DNA from: Steroidobacteraceae bacterium
Lineage (GTDB): Bacteria > Pseudomonadota > Gammaproteobacteria > Steroidobacterales > Steroidobacteraceae
Length of the DNA stretch: 64,000 nucleotides
Direction of reading: 5' to 3'
NCBI GenBank assembly: GCA_041395505.1
Contig: JAWLAG010000001.1
Coordinates: 124,001-188,000, forward strand
Shown piece after piece: positions 54,762 through 63,860 of the stretch (its first letter is position 1; every line of letters starts with the position of its first letter). A program made the position numbers and the translations under genes. The notes below the pieces were generated by a model, which was not told where the DNA came from, did not search any database, and was given only the letters and a program-made list of their open reading frames with translations.

Positions 54762-55823
54762 TCATTGTTGCCTGAGTTTGATGCTGCCGGCAGCAGACGG
54801 CCCCTGGTTAGCGCCCGGCGGTTTGTCGGAAAAGAACTCCTGAGCCACGATCTTGACCAGCGGTCCGAGCTTCGCGGGTTCGCCACCACGGTTTGACAGC
54901 GCGACGATGAGCGAATCCTCGTCGCGGAAGCGAAGCACGAAGGCTGCGTGGCTATTGGTCAGGCCCGCATGCCACTGCGCGCGGCGCTCGAATCGCTCGC
55001 CGGTCGCCCAACCCGAAGGCCGTGAGACGAAGGTGGCGCTACGTTGGCTCGGATCGGTCTGGATGCGTGCCCAGACGAGAAGATCATCGAGTGTCGAATA
55101 CATGCCACCGATTGCGGCGATGCCATCGTAATGGTAGGGCGTCGTGTCGGGTCGACCACGGGCGTCGTGACCCACGCTCAGTTGCGCGATGTCCGCATCC
55201 AGGGTCGCAAAACCCGTGTGCGCGAGTCCTAGCGGCACGAGGATCGTGCGCTGCACCAGGCTTTCGATCGGCTCGCCTGCAACGCGCTCGAGGACGGCAG
55301 CAAGGATCACGTAGCCGGCATTGGAATAGCGGAATCGACCCGGTCGGCCGCGTTTGACCGCGAGCGCCATGGCCAGGACGTCGGCCCGGGACGGCGGGTC
55401 GAGCAACAGGCGCTTCCAGTCGGCCTGGGAGAAATCACCGAGTCCAGCCGTATGCTCCAGCAGCTGCCGCGAGGTAATCGTCATGTCCGGGAATTGCGGC
55501 AACGAGTCATGTACCGGCGCATCGAGATCGAGCCTGCCCTGCGAGGCGAGATCGTGAGCGGCCGCACCAGTGAATGTCTTGCTGAGCGATCCTATGCGAT
55601 AACGATCAGCCAATTCATTCGGCACGCCGCTGGCGGACTCGCCGTAGGCCGCCCGCAAAACGACCTGACCCTGTCGAATCACAATCACGACGCCGGAGAA
55701 CTCGCGCGTGAGGCAGGCCTCGAGTGTCTCTTCTTTACAGTGCGGTGCGCCTTGAACGGCGCTCGAAAAACAGATGACGAGCGCAATCGCAAGGATGCCA
55801 AGTCGACGGCGCGTGTGTCGCAA
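54762..55823 (-). CDS. Secreted serine hydrolase (class C beta-lactamase/esterase family)
   Basis: A 353-residue exported hydrolase (signal MRHTRRRLGILAIALVICFS). The SxxK nucleophile is S79-L-S-K82 (GSLSKTF) and the tyrosine motif is YSNAGY near residue 170. These are the catalytic elements of class C beta-lactamases, DD-peptidases and EstB-type esterases. No strong clue to substrate. It is divergent from the propionate operon. Confidence 0.88.
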   Translation of the reverse strand: MRHTRRRLGILAIALVICFSSAVQGAPHCKEETLEACLTREFSGVVIVIRQGQVVLRAAYGESASGVPNELADRYRIGSLSKTFTGAAAHDLASQGRLDLDAPVHDSLPQFPDMTITSRQLLEHTAGLGDFSQADWKRLLLDPPSRADVLAMALAVKRGRPGRFRYSNAGYVILAAVLERVAGEPIESLVQRTILVPLGLAHTGFATLDADIAQLSVGHDARGRPDTTPYHYDGIAAIGGMYSTLDDLLVWARIQTDPSQRSATFVSRPSGWATGERFERRAQWHAGLTNSHAAFVLRFRDEDSLIVALSNRGGEPAKLGPLVKIVAQEFFSDKPPGANQGPSAAGSIKLRQQ

Positions 55824-55848
55824 GCTGGTTGCTCCGCGGATAACACAA

Positions 55849-55905
55849 AATAGACCGGCGGCCTGCCGCAGCGTTCGCCCAGGCGGGTGCTACCGAAGGT
55901 CTATT
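55849..55905. promoter_or_regulatory. Spaced inverted repeat in divergent region
   Basis: AATAGACC (55849-55856) and GGTCTATT (55898-55905) are perfect 8-base inverted copies, 41 bases apart (49 bases centre to centre, near whole helical turns). They lie in the 261-base gap 55824-56084 between the serine hydrolase and the mutase genes. An AT-rich stretch with TATAGT and TACAAT follows at 55911-55924. The remainder of the gap shows nothing recognisable. Confidence 0.35.
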
Positions 55906-56084
55906 GATTCATATATAGTACAATAAGCGCTGATCTGATGATGATAGTGCGAGAAACCTCGATCCGGACCTGGCCTCGCCTCCATGTATCATGACTGATC
56001 GACGCGCCGTCCCCAGCCACATTGCGAAGGTCCGGAGCCGGCCTGGCGTCCACCGGTTTCGATGGTTACTGAAGGTCCGACTGG

Positions 56085-58250
56085 ATGGCGACTACGCCCC
56101 CGAATTACAAGAAAACCTCGCTCAGAAAGTGGCGCAGCGTCGCCCGCAAATCCTCTCCCGGCAAGAATCCCGACGCGCTCGGCTGGCAGACGCCCGAGGG
56201 CCTGAAATTGAAGGCGTTGTACACGCGTGCTGACCTCAAGGGTCTGCCGCACGCCGATACCCTGCCGGGGTTCGAACCCTTCCTGCGCGGACCGCAGGCG
56301 ACCATGTATGCCTCGCGGCCCTGGACCATTCGTCAATACGCGGGCTTCTCCACAGCGGAAGAATCCAACGCCTTCTATCGCCAGAACCTTGCCGGGGGTG
56401 GCCAGGGCGTTTCCGTGGCCTTCGACCTCGCAACCCACCGCGGCTACGACTCCGATCACCCGCGCGTCACAGGCGATGTCGGCAAGGCCGGTGTCGCGAT
56501 CGACTCCGTCGAGGACATGAAGATCCTCTTCGACGGCATCCCGCTCGACAAGGTGAGCGTGTCGATGACCATGAACGGCGCCGTGCTGCCGATCCTCGCC
56601 AACTACATCGTCGCCGCCGAGGAGCAGGGCGTCGGGCAGGCGAAACTCTCCGGGACCATCCAGAACGACATCCTCAAGGAGTTCATGGTCCGCAACACCT
56701 ACATCTATCCGCCCGAGCCCTCGATGCGCATCGTGGCGGACATCATCGAATACACCGCGCGGCACATGCCGCGCTTCAATTCGATTTCGATCTCCGGCTA
56801 CCACATGCAGGAAGCCGGAGCGACCCAGGCGCTGGAACTCGCCTTCACGCTCGCGGACGGCCGGGAGTATGTGCGCGCTGCGCTGGCGCGCGGCATGGAT
56901 GTCGATGACTTCGCGGGCCGTCTGTCGTTCTTCTTCTGCATCGGCATGAACTTCTACCTCGAAGTCGCAAAGCTGCGCGCAGCGCGGCTCCTGTGGTGGC
57001 GCATCATGAAGGGCTTCGAGCCGAAGAATGAGCGTTCGCTCATGCTGCGCACGCATTGCCAGACCTCGGGCTGGTCGCTTACCGAGCAGGACCCCTACAA
57101 CAACGTGGTGCGTACCGCGGTCGAGGCCATGGCGGCCGTGTTCGGCGGCACGCAGAGCCTGCATACGAATTCATTCGATGAGGCCATCGCCCTGCCGACC
57201 GATTTTTCGGCACGTATTGCCCGCAACACCCAGCTGATCCTGCAGGAAGAGACGCACATCACGAGCGTGATCGACCCCTGGGCCGGTTCTTACATGATGG
57301 AAAAACTCACGCAGGAGATGGCCGACGAAGCCTGGCGCCTGATGGAAGAGGTGGAAGCACAGGGCGGCATGACCCAGGCGGTTTCGTCCGGCTGGGCGAA
57401 GCTTCGCATCGAGGCCTGCGCGGCCGAGAAACAGGCGCGCATCGATCGGGGCGAGGATGTCATCGTCGGCGTGAACAAGTATCGCGTGTCCGAGGAACCC
57501 GAGATCGACGTGCGCGACATCGACAACGCCGCGGTGCGAGAGGCGCAGGTTCGTCGCCTGACGGCCCTGCGATCGAGCCGCGATAATACGCGCGTGATGG
57601 CCACGCTGGCGGCGATTACCGACGGCGCACGCGGCAACGATAACCTGCTCGCACTCGCGATCGAGGCGGCGCGGGCGCGGGCCACGGTCGGTGAAATCAG
57701 CGACGCTCTGGAGGTGGTCTTCGGGCGCTACCGCGCCACGACCGAGAGCGTGAGTGGCGTTTACGGAGCGGCATTCGAAATGGATGAGAACTGGCAGGCG
57801 CTCAAGGGCGAGATCGAATCCTTCATGGCGAGCGAAGGCCGGCGGCCGCGCGTGATGATCGCCAAGCTCGGCCAGGACGGGCACGACCGCGGCGCCAAGA
57901 TCGTGGCGACGGCGTTTGCGGACCTCGGCTTCGATGTCGACATCGGGCCGCTGTTCCAGACGCCCGAGGAAGCCGCGCGCCAGGCCATCGAGAACGATGT
58001 GCACGCAGTCGGCGTCTCATCGCTCGCCGCGGGCCACAAGACGCTCGTGCCGCAGCTCATCAAGGCGCTGGCCGACCAGGGCGGTGCCGACATCCGCGTT
58101 TTTGTCGGCGGCGTGGTGCCGGCCCAGGACTACGAGTTCCTCGAACGCGCCGGCGTCAGCGGCATCTTCGGTCCGGGATCGGTGGTCACCGAGACGGCGC
58201 GCAAGGTGCTGGAAGCGGTCCGCGCGGCACGCGTGACGGCCACGCGTTGA
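56085..58250 (+). CDS. mcm: Methylmalonyl-CoA mutase (single-chain)
   Basis: A 721-residue adenosylcobalamin enzyme that converts (R)-methylmalonyl-CoA to succinyl-CoA. The catalytic domain has RPWTIRQYAGFSTAEESN and SISGYHMQEAGAT; the C-terminal B12-binding domain has DGHDRG with the cobalt-coordinating His600 and FVGGVVPAQDYEFL. The length fits the fused alpha-type enzyme. It heads the operon mutase, meaB, pccB and pccA; meaB starts at TTG overlapping its stop. Confidence 0.95.
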   Translation: MATTPPNYKKTSLRKWRSVARKSSPGKNPDALGWQTPEGLKLKALYTRADLKGLPHADTLPGFEPFLRGPQATMYASRPWTIRQYAGFSTAEESNAFYRQNLAGGGQGVSVAFDLATHRGYDSDHPRVTGDVGKAGVAIDSVEDMKILFDGIPLDKVSVSMTMNGAVLPILANYIVAAEEQGVGQAKLSGTIQNDILKEFMVRNTYIYPPEPSMRIVADIIEYTARHMPRFNSISISGYHMQEAGATQALELAFTLADGREYVRAALARGMDVDDFAGRLSFFFCIGMNFYLEVAKLRAARLLWWRIMKGFEPKNERSLMLRTHCQTSGWSLTEQDPYNNVVRTAVEAMAAVFGGTQSLHTNSFDEAIALPTDFSARIARNTQLILQEETHITSVIDPWAGSYMMEKLTQEMADEAWRLMEEVEAQGGMTQAVSSGWAKLRIEACAAEKQARIDRGEDVIVGVNKYRVSEEPEIDVRDIDNAAVREAQVRRLTALRSSRDNTRVMATLAAITDGARGNDNLLALAIEAARARATVGEISDALEVVFGRYRATTESVSGVYGAAFEMDENWQALKGEIESFMASEGRRPRVMIAKLGQDGHDRGAKIVATAFADLGFDVDIGPLFQTPEEAARQAIENDVHAVGVSSLAAGHKTLVPQLIKALADQGGADIRVFVGGVVPAQDYEFLERAGVSGIFGPGSVVTETARKVLEAVRAARVTATR

Positions 58251-59224
58251 GCACTGCGCAGATCAAGCAGCAAACCGAAGCCATCCGCGGCGGCGATCGG
58301 CGCGCGCTCGCCAAGGGCATCACCCTCATCGAGTCCTCGCGTCCCGATCACGCCGGCGAGGCGACCGCATTGCTCGATGCGCTGTTGCCGCACACCGGAC
58401 GATCGCTGCGCATCGGCATCAGCGGTGTGCCGGGCGTCGGCAAGTCCACCTTTATCGAGCGTTTCGGTCTCGCGCTGATCGAGGCGGGGCATCGGGTCGC
58501 CGTGCTCGCCATCGACCCGTCGTCAACGATATCGGGCGGCTCCATCCTCGGCGACAAGACACGCATGGAAAAACTCGCGACCCATGCCAGTGCTTTCATA
58601 CGGCCATCGCCCTCGGGCGGGGCGCTCGGGGGCGTCGCAGCGCGCACGCGCGAAGCGGGCCTGTTGTGCGAAGCCGCGGGTTTCGACATCGTAATCATCG
58701 AAACGGTCGGCGTCGGCCAATCGGAGACCGCGGTCGCCGCCATGACCGACGTGTTCGTGCTGCTGCAGCTGCCGAATGCGGGTGACGAACTGCAGGCCAT
58801 GAAGAAAGGTATCGTGGAACTGGCCGATTTCATCGTCATCAACAAGGCGGATCTCGACGGTGGCGCAGCCGAACAGGCGCGGCGCCAGGTGGCCCGGATA
58901 CTCGAGCTGCTGCACGGGCGCAGCGCCGCCTGGCAGCCCGAGGTCATGACCGCTTCTGCGCTCGATGGCCGGGGTCTGGCCGATCTCTGGGCCGCCATTC
59001 GGCGCTACCAGGCGGCCATGCAGGCGAGTGGCGAATTCGAGAAGCGCCGACATCACCAGGCTCTCGACTGGATGTGGCAGATCATCGATCATCAGCGACA
59101 GCAACAATTCCGCGCGCATCCGGCCGTCAAGGCCGCAATGGAGCGGGTGACGCAGCGCGTCGGTAACGGGGAGATATCCGCCACCAGCGGCGCGGCTGAA
59201 CTCATCGAACGGGCAGGCAGCTAG
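58247..59224 (+). CDS. meaB: Methylmalonyl-CoA mutase-associated GTPase MeaB
   Basis: A 325-residue G3E-type GTPase with Walker A GVPGVGKST, a DPSS motif, ETVGVGQSE and NKAD (base recognition). It protects and reactivates the mutase by controlling cobalamin loading. The first start, TTG 58247, overlaps the mutase stop (TTGA), coupling the two proteins. It is followed 34 bases later by pccB. Confidence 0.93.
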   Translation: MSTAQIKQQTEAIRGGDRRALAKGITLIESSRPDHAGEATALLDALLPHTGRSLRIGISGVPGVGKSTFIERFGLALIEAGHRVAVLAIDPSSTISGGSILGDKTRMEKLATHASAFIRPSPSGGALGGVAARTREAGLLCEAAGFDIVIIETVGVGQSETAVAAMTDVFVLLQLPNAGDELQAMKKGIVELADFIVINKADLDGGAAEQARRQVARILELLHGRSAAWQPEVMTASALDGRGLADLWAAIRRYQAAMQASGEFEKRRHHQALDWMWQIIDHQRQQQFRAHPAVKAAMERVTQRVGNGEISATSGAAELIERAGS

Positions 59225-59258
59225 CGCTCGGTGCGAGCGAAATCAAGAGACAGGTCTT

Positions 59259-60791
59259 ATGCAGGAAATCATCAAACAGCTGGATGACAAGCGGGCCGCG
59301 GCCCGGCTCGGTGGCGGCGGGAAGCGCATCGAGGCGCAGCATGCCAAGGGCAAGCTCACCGCGCGTGAGCGACTCGAGCTATTGCTCGATGCCGGTAGCT
59401 TCGAGGAATGGGACATGTTCGTCGAGCACCGCTGTGTGGATTTCGGCATGGCCGAAAGCAAAGTCCCGGGTGATGGCGTGGTCACGGGCTATGGCACCAT
59501 CAACGGTCGGCTGGTGTTCGTCTTCTCCCAGGACTTTACCGTCTTCGGCGGCGCGCTGTCCGAGGCGCACGCCGAGAAGATCTGCAAGATCATGGACCAG
59601 GCGATGAAAGTGGGCGCACCGGTCATCGGCCTCAACGACTCGGGCGGCGCACGCATCCAGGAAGGCGTGGCCTCGCTCGGCGGCTATGCCGAGGTCTTCC
59701 AGCGCAACGTAACGGCCTCCGGCGTCATCCCGCAGATTTCGTTGATCATGGGTCCCTGCGCCGGTGGCGCCGTGTATTCGCCGGCGATGACGGATTTCAT
59801 CTTCATGGTGAAGGACTCGAGCTACATGTTCGTGACCGGTCCCGATGTGGTGAAGACCGTCACGCACGAGAAAGTGACGGCCGAGGAGCTCGGCGGTGCG
59901 GTGACGCATACGACCCGCTCGGGCGTGGCGGATCTCGCCTTCGAGAACGACGTCGAGGCGCTGCTGATGTTGCGGCGCTTCTTCAACTACCTGCCGCTCA
60001 ACAATCGCGCGGGTGCGCCGGTCATCGCTACGCGCGATCCGGCTGAGCGCGAGGAAGCTTCGCTCGACACACTGGTGCCCGAGAACCCGAACAAGCCCTA
60101 CGACATCAAGGAATTGATCCTCAAGGTTGCCGACGACGCGGAGTTCTTCGAGTTGCAACCCGACCATGCGAAGAACATCGTGGTGGGATTCGCGCGCCTG
60201 CAGGGAGAGACCGTAGGCATCGTTGCGAACCAGCCTCTGGTGCTTGCGGGTTGCCTTGATATCAAGAGTTCCATCAAGGGTGCGCGCTTCGTGCGCTTCT
60301 GTGATGCCTTCAGTATTCCGGTCGTGACGTTCGTCGATGTGCCTGGCTTCCTGCCCGGCACCGCGCAGGAGTTCGGTGGCATCATCAAGCACGGCGCGAA
60401 GCTTCTCTATGCCTACGCCGAGTGCACGGTGCCGAAGGTCACGCTGATTACCCGCAAGGCCTATGGCGGTGCCTATGACGTCATGGCCTCCAAGCACCTG
60501 CGCGGCGATGTGAATCTCGCCTGGCCGTCGGCGGAAATTGCCGTCATGGGCCCGAAGGGCGCGGTCGAGATCATTTTCCGCAAGGACATCGGCGACGCGG
60601 CCAAGATCGCCGAGCGCACCGAGGAATATCGGCAGAAGTTCGCAAATCCTTTCATCGCCGGCAGTCGTGGATTCATCGACGATGTGATCATGCCGCGCGA
60701 GACGCGCAAGCGCTTGTGTCGCTCGCTCGCCATGCTGAAGTCGAAAAAGCTCGAGAACCCGTGGCGCAAGCACGGCAACATCCCGTTGTAA
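59259..60791 (+). CDS. pccB: Propionyl-CoA carboxylase beta subunit (carboxyltransferase)
   Basis: A 510-residue acyl-CoA carboxylase carboxyltransferase: KLTARERLELLLD at the start, GLNDSGGARIQEGVASLGGY, FVTGPDVVKTVTHE and the C-terminal GAYDVMASKHLRGD with VMGPKGAVEIIFRKD. It transfers carboxyl from biotin to propionyl-CoA. It precedes pccA by 5 bases; context with mutase assigns propionyl-CoA as substrate. Confidence 0.94.
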   Translation: MQEIIKQLDDKRAAARLGGGGKRIEAQHAKGKLTARERLELLLDAGSFEEWDMFVEHRCVDFGMAESKVPGDGVVTGYGTINGRLVFVFSQDFTVFGGALSEAHAEKICKIMDQAMKVGAPVIGLNDSGGARIQEGVASLGGYAEVFQRNVTASGVIPQISLIMGPCAGGAVYSPAMTDFIFMVKDSSYMFVTGPDVVKTVTHEKVTAEELGGAVTHTTRSGVADLAFENDVEALLMLRRFFNYLPLNNRAGAPVIATRDPAEREEASLDTLVPENPNKPYDIKELILKVADDAEFFELQPDHAKNIVVGFARLQGETVGIVANQPLVLAGCLDIKSSIKGARFVRFCDAFSIPVVTFVDVPGFLPGTAQEFGGIIKHGAKLLYAYAECTVPKVTLITRKAYGGAYDVMASKHLRGDVNLAWPSAEIAVMGPKGAVEIIFRKDIGDAAKIAERTEEYRQKFANPFIAGSRGFIDDVIMPRETRKRLCRSLAMLKSKKLENPWRKHGNIPL

Positions 60792-60796
60792 CGACG

Positions 60797-62782
60797 ATGT
60801 TCAAGAAAATCCTGATCGCCAACCGTGGCGAAATCGCCTGCCGCGTCATCCGCACCGCCCGCCGCATGGGCATAAAGACCGTCGCGGTCTATTCGGATGC
60901 GGACAAGAATGCGCGCCATGTGGAGCTGGCCGACGAGGCCGTGCACATCGGGACGGCGCCGTCCAAGGAATCCTATCTCGCCATGGACCGCATCATCGCG
61001 GCGTGCAAATCGACCGGCGCCGAGGCTGTGCACCCCGGCTATGGTTTTCTGTCCGAGAACGAGACCTTCGCGCGGCGCGTGGAGGAGCAGGGCATCGTTT
61101 TCATCGGGCCCAAGCACGGCGCCATCGCCGCCATGGGCGACAAGATCGCCTCGAAGAAACTCGCCGCGAAAGCGAAGGTCAACACCATTCCCGGGCACAA
61201 CGAGCCCATCGAGACCGGCGCCGAGGCGGCGAAGATCGCCTCACGTATCGGCTACCCGGTGATGATCAAAGCGAGTGCCGGCGGCGGGGGCAAGGGCCTG
61301 CGCGTTGCGTTCAACGACAAGGAAGCGCGCGAGGGGTTCGAATCCTGCCGCAACGAGGCGCGCAATGCCTTCGGCGATGATCGCGTCTTCATCGAGAAGT
61401 TCGTCGAAGAGCCGCGCCACATCGAGGTGCAGGTGCTTGGCGATGCGCACGGTCATGTGATCTACCTGGGCGAGCGCGAATGTTCCATCCAGCGCCGCCA
61501 CCAGAAAGTCATCGAGGAGGCGCCGTCCCCGTTTCTCGATGACGCCACGCGCAAGGCCATGGGCGAGCAGGCGGTCGCGCTCGCGCGCGCAGTCGACTAC
61601 CAGAGCGCGGGCACGGTGGAGTTCGTGGTCGGCAAGGACAAGTCCTTCTACTTCCTCGAGATGAACACCCGCCTGCAGGTCGAGCACCCGGTGACCGAGT
61701 GCACGACGGGGCTTGATCTCGTCGAGTGGATGATCCGCATAGCGGCGGGTGAGAAGCTGACGCTTGCCCAGAAGGACATTCGCCGCGACGGCTGGTCCAT
61801 CGAATGCCGCATCAATGCCGAGGATCCCTATCGCGGTTTTCTGCCCTCAACGGGCCGTATCGTGCGTTTCCTGCCGCCGCTCGAGGTGGATGGTGTGCGC
61901 GTCGATACGGGCGTGGCTGAAGGCAGCGAGATCTCGATGTACTACGACTCGATGATCGCCAAACTCATCACGCACGCGGCGACGCGCGACGAGGCCATCG
62001 ACCGCATGCGCGCGGCGCTCGACAGTTTCGTGATCCGTGGCGTTGCCTCCAACGTGCCCTTCCAGGCCGCGCTGATGCGTCATCCGCGCTTTCGTTCAGG
62101 CGCTTTCAACACGGGTTTCATAGCCGAGGAGTTCCCTTCCGGGTTCAGCGCGACGGCAGTTGCAACGGACGAGCTTTCACCCTTCCTTGCGGTTGCCGCA
62201 TCCATCCATCACCGCCGCCTCGCGCGTACGGCCTCGATCAGCGGCCAGCTGCGTGGCCATGAGCACACGCCGGCGGCAGAACTCGTCGTGATCTGCGGTG
62301 ATGATGCCCATGCCGTGAGTGTCGAGGCCATCGACGGCGGCCATGCCGTCACGCTCGGCAGCCGGCGGCTCGACGTGCGCTCCGCGTGGCGTTTCGGCCA
62401 ACCGCTCTTCACCGGCACGCTCAACGACCGCATCATCGCCGTGCAGGTGGACCGCATTGGCCTCAAGTACCGCCTGAATCACGGCGGCCACCAGGTCGAC
62501 GTGCTGGTGCTCTCGCCCCGCGAAGCCGAGTTGCAGGCGCTGATGCCGCACAAGGCGCCGCCGGATCTGTCGAAATTCCTGCTCTCACCCATGCCCGGGC
62601 TGCTGACAGAGCTTGCCGTCAGCGTCGGCCAGGAGATCAAGGCGGGCGACAAGCTCGCCGTGATCGAAGCGATGAAAATGGAGAACGTCATGGCTGCACA
62701 GCAGGACGCCGTGGTCGATGAGCTTCTTGCAAAGCCAGGCGAGAGCCTGGCGGTGGATCAGCCCATTATCCGTTTCCGCTAG
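60797..62782 (+). CDS. pccA: Propionyl-CoA carboxylase alpha subunit (biotin carboxylase and BCCP)
   Basis: A 661-residue protein: biotin carboxylase (KILIANRGEIACRVIRTA start, ASAGGGGKGLRV ATP-grasp, EMNTRLQVEHPVTE), a middle domain and a C-terminal biotinyl domain with Lys627 in EAMKMEN. It carboxylates biotin with ATP and bicarbonate for the pccB step. ATG 60797 is chosen because the enzyme begins exactly there; longer frames overlap pccB. An epimerase for (S)- to (R)-methylmalonyl-CoA is not in this window. Confidence 0.95.
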   Translation: MFKKILIANRGEIACRVIRTARRMGIKTVAVYSDADKNARHVELADEAVHIGTAPSKESYLAMDRIIAACKSTGAEAVHPGYGFLSENETFARRVEEQGIVFIGPKHGAIAAMGDKIASKKLAAKAKVNTIPGHNEPIETGAEAAKIASRIGYPVMIKASAGGGGKGLRVAFNDKEAREGFESCRNEARNAFGDDRVFIEKFVEEPRHIEVQVLGDAHGHVIYLGERECSIQRRHQKVIEEAPSPFLDDATRKAMGEQAVALARAVDYQSAGTVEFVVGKDKSFYFLEMNTRLQVEHPVTECTTGLDLVEWMIRIAAGEKLTLAQKDIRRDGWSIECRINAEDPYRGFLPSTGRIVRFLPPLEVDGVRVDTGVAEGSEISMYYDSMIAKLITHAATRDEAIDRMRAALDSFVIRGVASNVPFQAALMRHPRFRSGAFNTGFIAEEFPSGFSATAVATDELSPFLAVAASIHHRRLARTASISGQLRGHEHTPAAELVVICGDDAHAVSVEAIDGGHAVTLGSRRLDVRSAWRFGQPLFTGTLNDRIIAVQVDRIGLKYRLNHGGHQVDVLVLSPREAELQALMPHKAPPDLSKFLLSPMPGLLTELAVSVGQEIKAGDKLAVIEAMKMENVMAAQQDAVVDELLAKPGESLAVDQPIIRFR

Positions 62783-62829
62783 TCCAGGCGGCCGTAGAAG
62801 TTGCGCCCGGCGGGACTGCGTCACACCTG

Positions 62830-62870
62830 GCTCATTTGAGCTTGATGAGTAGCTCATTTGAGCCTAGAGT
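62830..62870 (+). promoter_or_regulatory. Toxin-antitoxin promoter with twin operator
   Basis: Two identical imperfect palindromes, GCTCATTTGAGC (arms GCTCA/TGAGC around TT), lie at 62830-62841 and 62852-62863, 22 bases apart (two helical turns). A promoter fits exactly: TTGATG (62842-62847), 17-base spacer, TAGAGT (62865-62870). The second operator fills the spacer, the first abuts the -35. Autorepression by the Xre-type antitoxin is expected. Confidence 0.65.
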
Positions 62871-62893
62871 GCGGATTGACCGGAGGACACGCC

Positions 62894-63316
62894 ATGCGTG
62901 ATGCGGCGGAACAGATTCGCGAGATCCTGGGCGTCAAGCTCAAGGGCCGTGGCATGACGGCGCTTGCCGCGGCCGTGGAGCGCGGTCTGCCACGCCGGGC
63001 CCTGGTGCGCGCCGTGGAGCGGGCGGGGCTCACGGGCACGAGGCGCGCGCAGGTGATGCATCGCGTGGTGCCAGCGGCGACCTTCAAGCGACGCACGATT
63101 CTCAAGCCCCATGAGAGCGAGAAAACCGAGCGCCTCGCGCGAGTGATCGCTCTGGCCGAGGAACTCTGGGACGACCAGACTGCGGCGCAGGAGTTCCTGA
63201 GCACGCCGCATCCGGAGCTGGGCGGACGCACGCCAATCGACTGCGCCAGCACCGAACTCGGCGCGCGCGAAGTCGAGGCCCTGGTGATGCGTGCGCTGCA
63301 CGGTCTGCCGGTCTAG
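62894..63316 (+). CDS. Antitoxin of the Xre/ParS (DUF2384) type
   Basis: A 140-residue antitoxin. The N-terminal half has MTALAAAVERGLPRRALVRA, a helix-turn-helix-like stretch (RRAQVMHRVVPAATFKRRTI) and the C-terminal MbcA/ParS toxin-binding domain (ERLARVIALAEELWDDQTAA, FLSTPHPELGGRTPIDCAST). GGAGG lies 7 bases before ATG 62894, which excludes a TTG at 62858. It neutralises the downstream RES toxin and autoregulates. Confidence 0.88.
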   Translation: MRDAAEQIREILGVKLKGRGMTALAAAVERGLPRRALVRAVERAGLTGTRRAQVMHRVVPAATFKRRTILKPHESEKTERLARVIALAEELWDDQTAAQEFLSTPHPELGGRTPIDCASTELGAREVEALVMRALHGLPV

Positions 63317-63330
63317 TACGCCCGCGTCGC

Positions 63331-63792
63331 GTGTATCTCTACCGGATCGCCGATCGGCGCTATGGCCCGGAAAGTGGCGAGGGCGCGCGGCTCTACGGCG
63401 GGCGCTGGAACTCGCCGGGTCGCGCAGTGATCTACGCCTGCACGAGCCTCACCGGCGCAATGCTCGAGAAACTGGTTCACACCGGACGGCAGATTCCGCG
63501 GCATCAGGTCTGCGTGACGTTCGAGGCTCCTGCGCGCATCGCGCCGACAGTACTTGACGAGGTGGCTCATCCGGGCTGGGAAGCACCGGATCAGATCGCG
63601 AGCCGCGCTGCGGGCGATGCCTGGCTCGCTGCCAGGCGCAGCGCGATCCTGTTGGTGCCGAGTGTCGTCTTCGCGATCGAGCGAAACTCGCTGCTCAATC
63701 CCGCACATCCTGACGCGCACGACATTCGCATCACAAGCATCGAGCCGGTGCGCTGGGATGAGCGGCTGTTCGACCTGCCACGACGGCAATAG
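63331..63792 (+). CDS. RES-domain toxin
   Basis: A 153-residue RES family protein: LYRIADRRYGPESGEGARLY, GGRWNSPG (the Arg), VIYACTSLTGAMLEKLVH (Tyr and Glu), and ERNSLLNPAHPDAHDI near the end (Ser). RES toxins degrade or modify NAD+ and arrest growth. The GTG start is 14 bases after the antitoxin stop. It forms the RES-Xre pair. Confidence 0.88.
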   Translation: MYLYRIADRRYGPESGEGARLYGGRWNSPGRAVIYACTSLTGAMLEKLVHTGRQIPRHQVCVTFEAPARIAPTVLDEVAHPGWEAPDQIASRAAGDAWLAARRSAILLVPSVVFAIERNSLLNPAHPDAHDIRITSIEPVRWDERLFDLPRRQ

Positions 63793-63860
63793 CGGCATCG
63801 ACCGCGAGGGGTCGATGGCGTTGTACGATAGACGCGTCGCAGCGACGGGCGGGGTAGCGC

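Noticed and set aside
59379..60773. A 464-codon open frame opposite pccB
   Set aside because: Antisense shadow of a highly conserved carboxyltransferase; composition is dominated by His, Arg and Asp.
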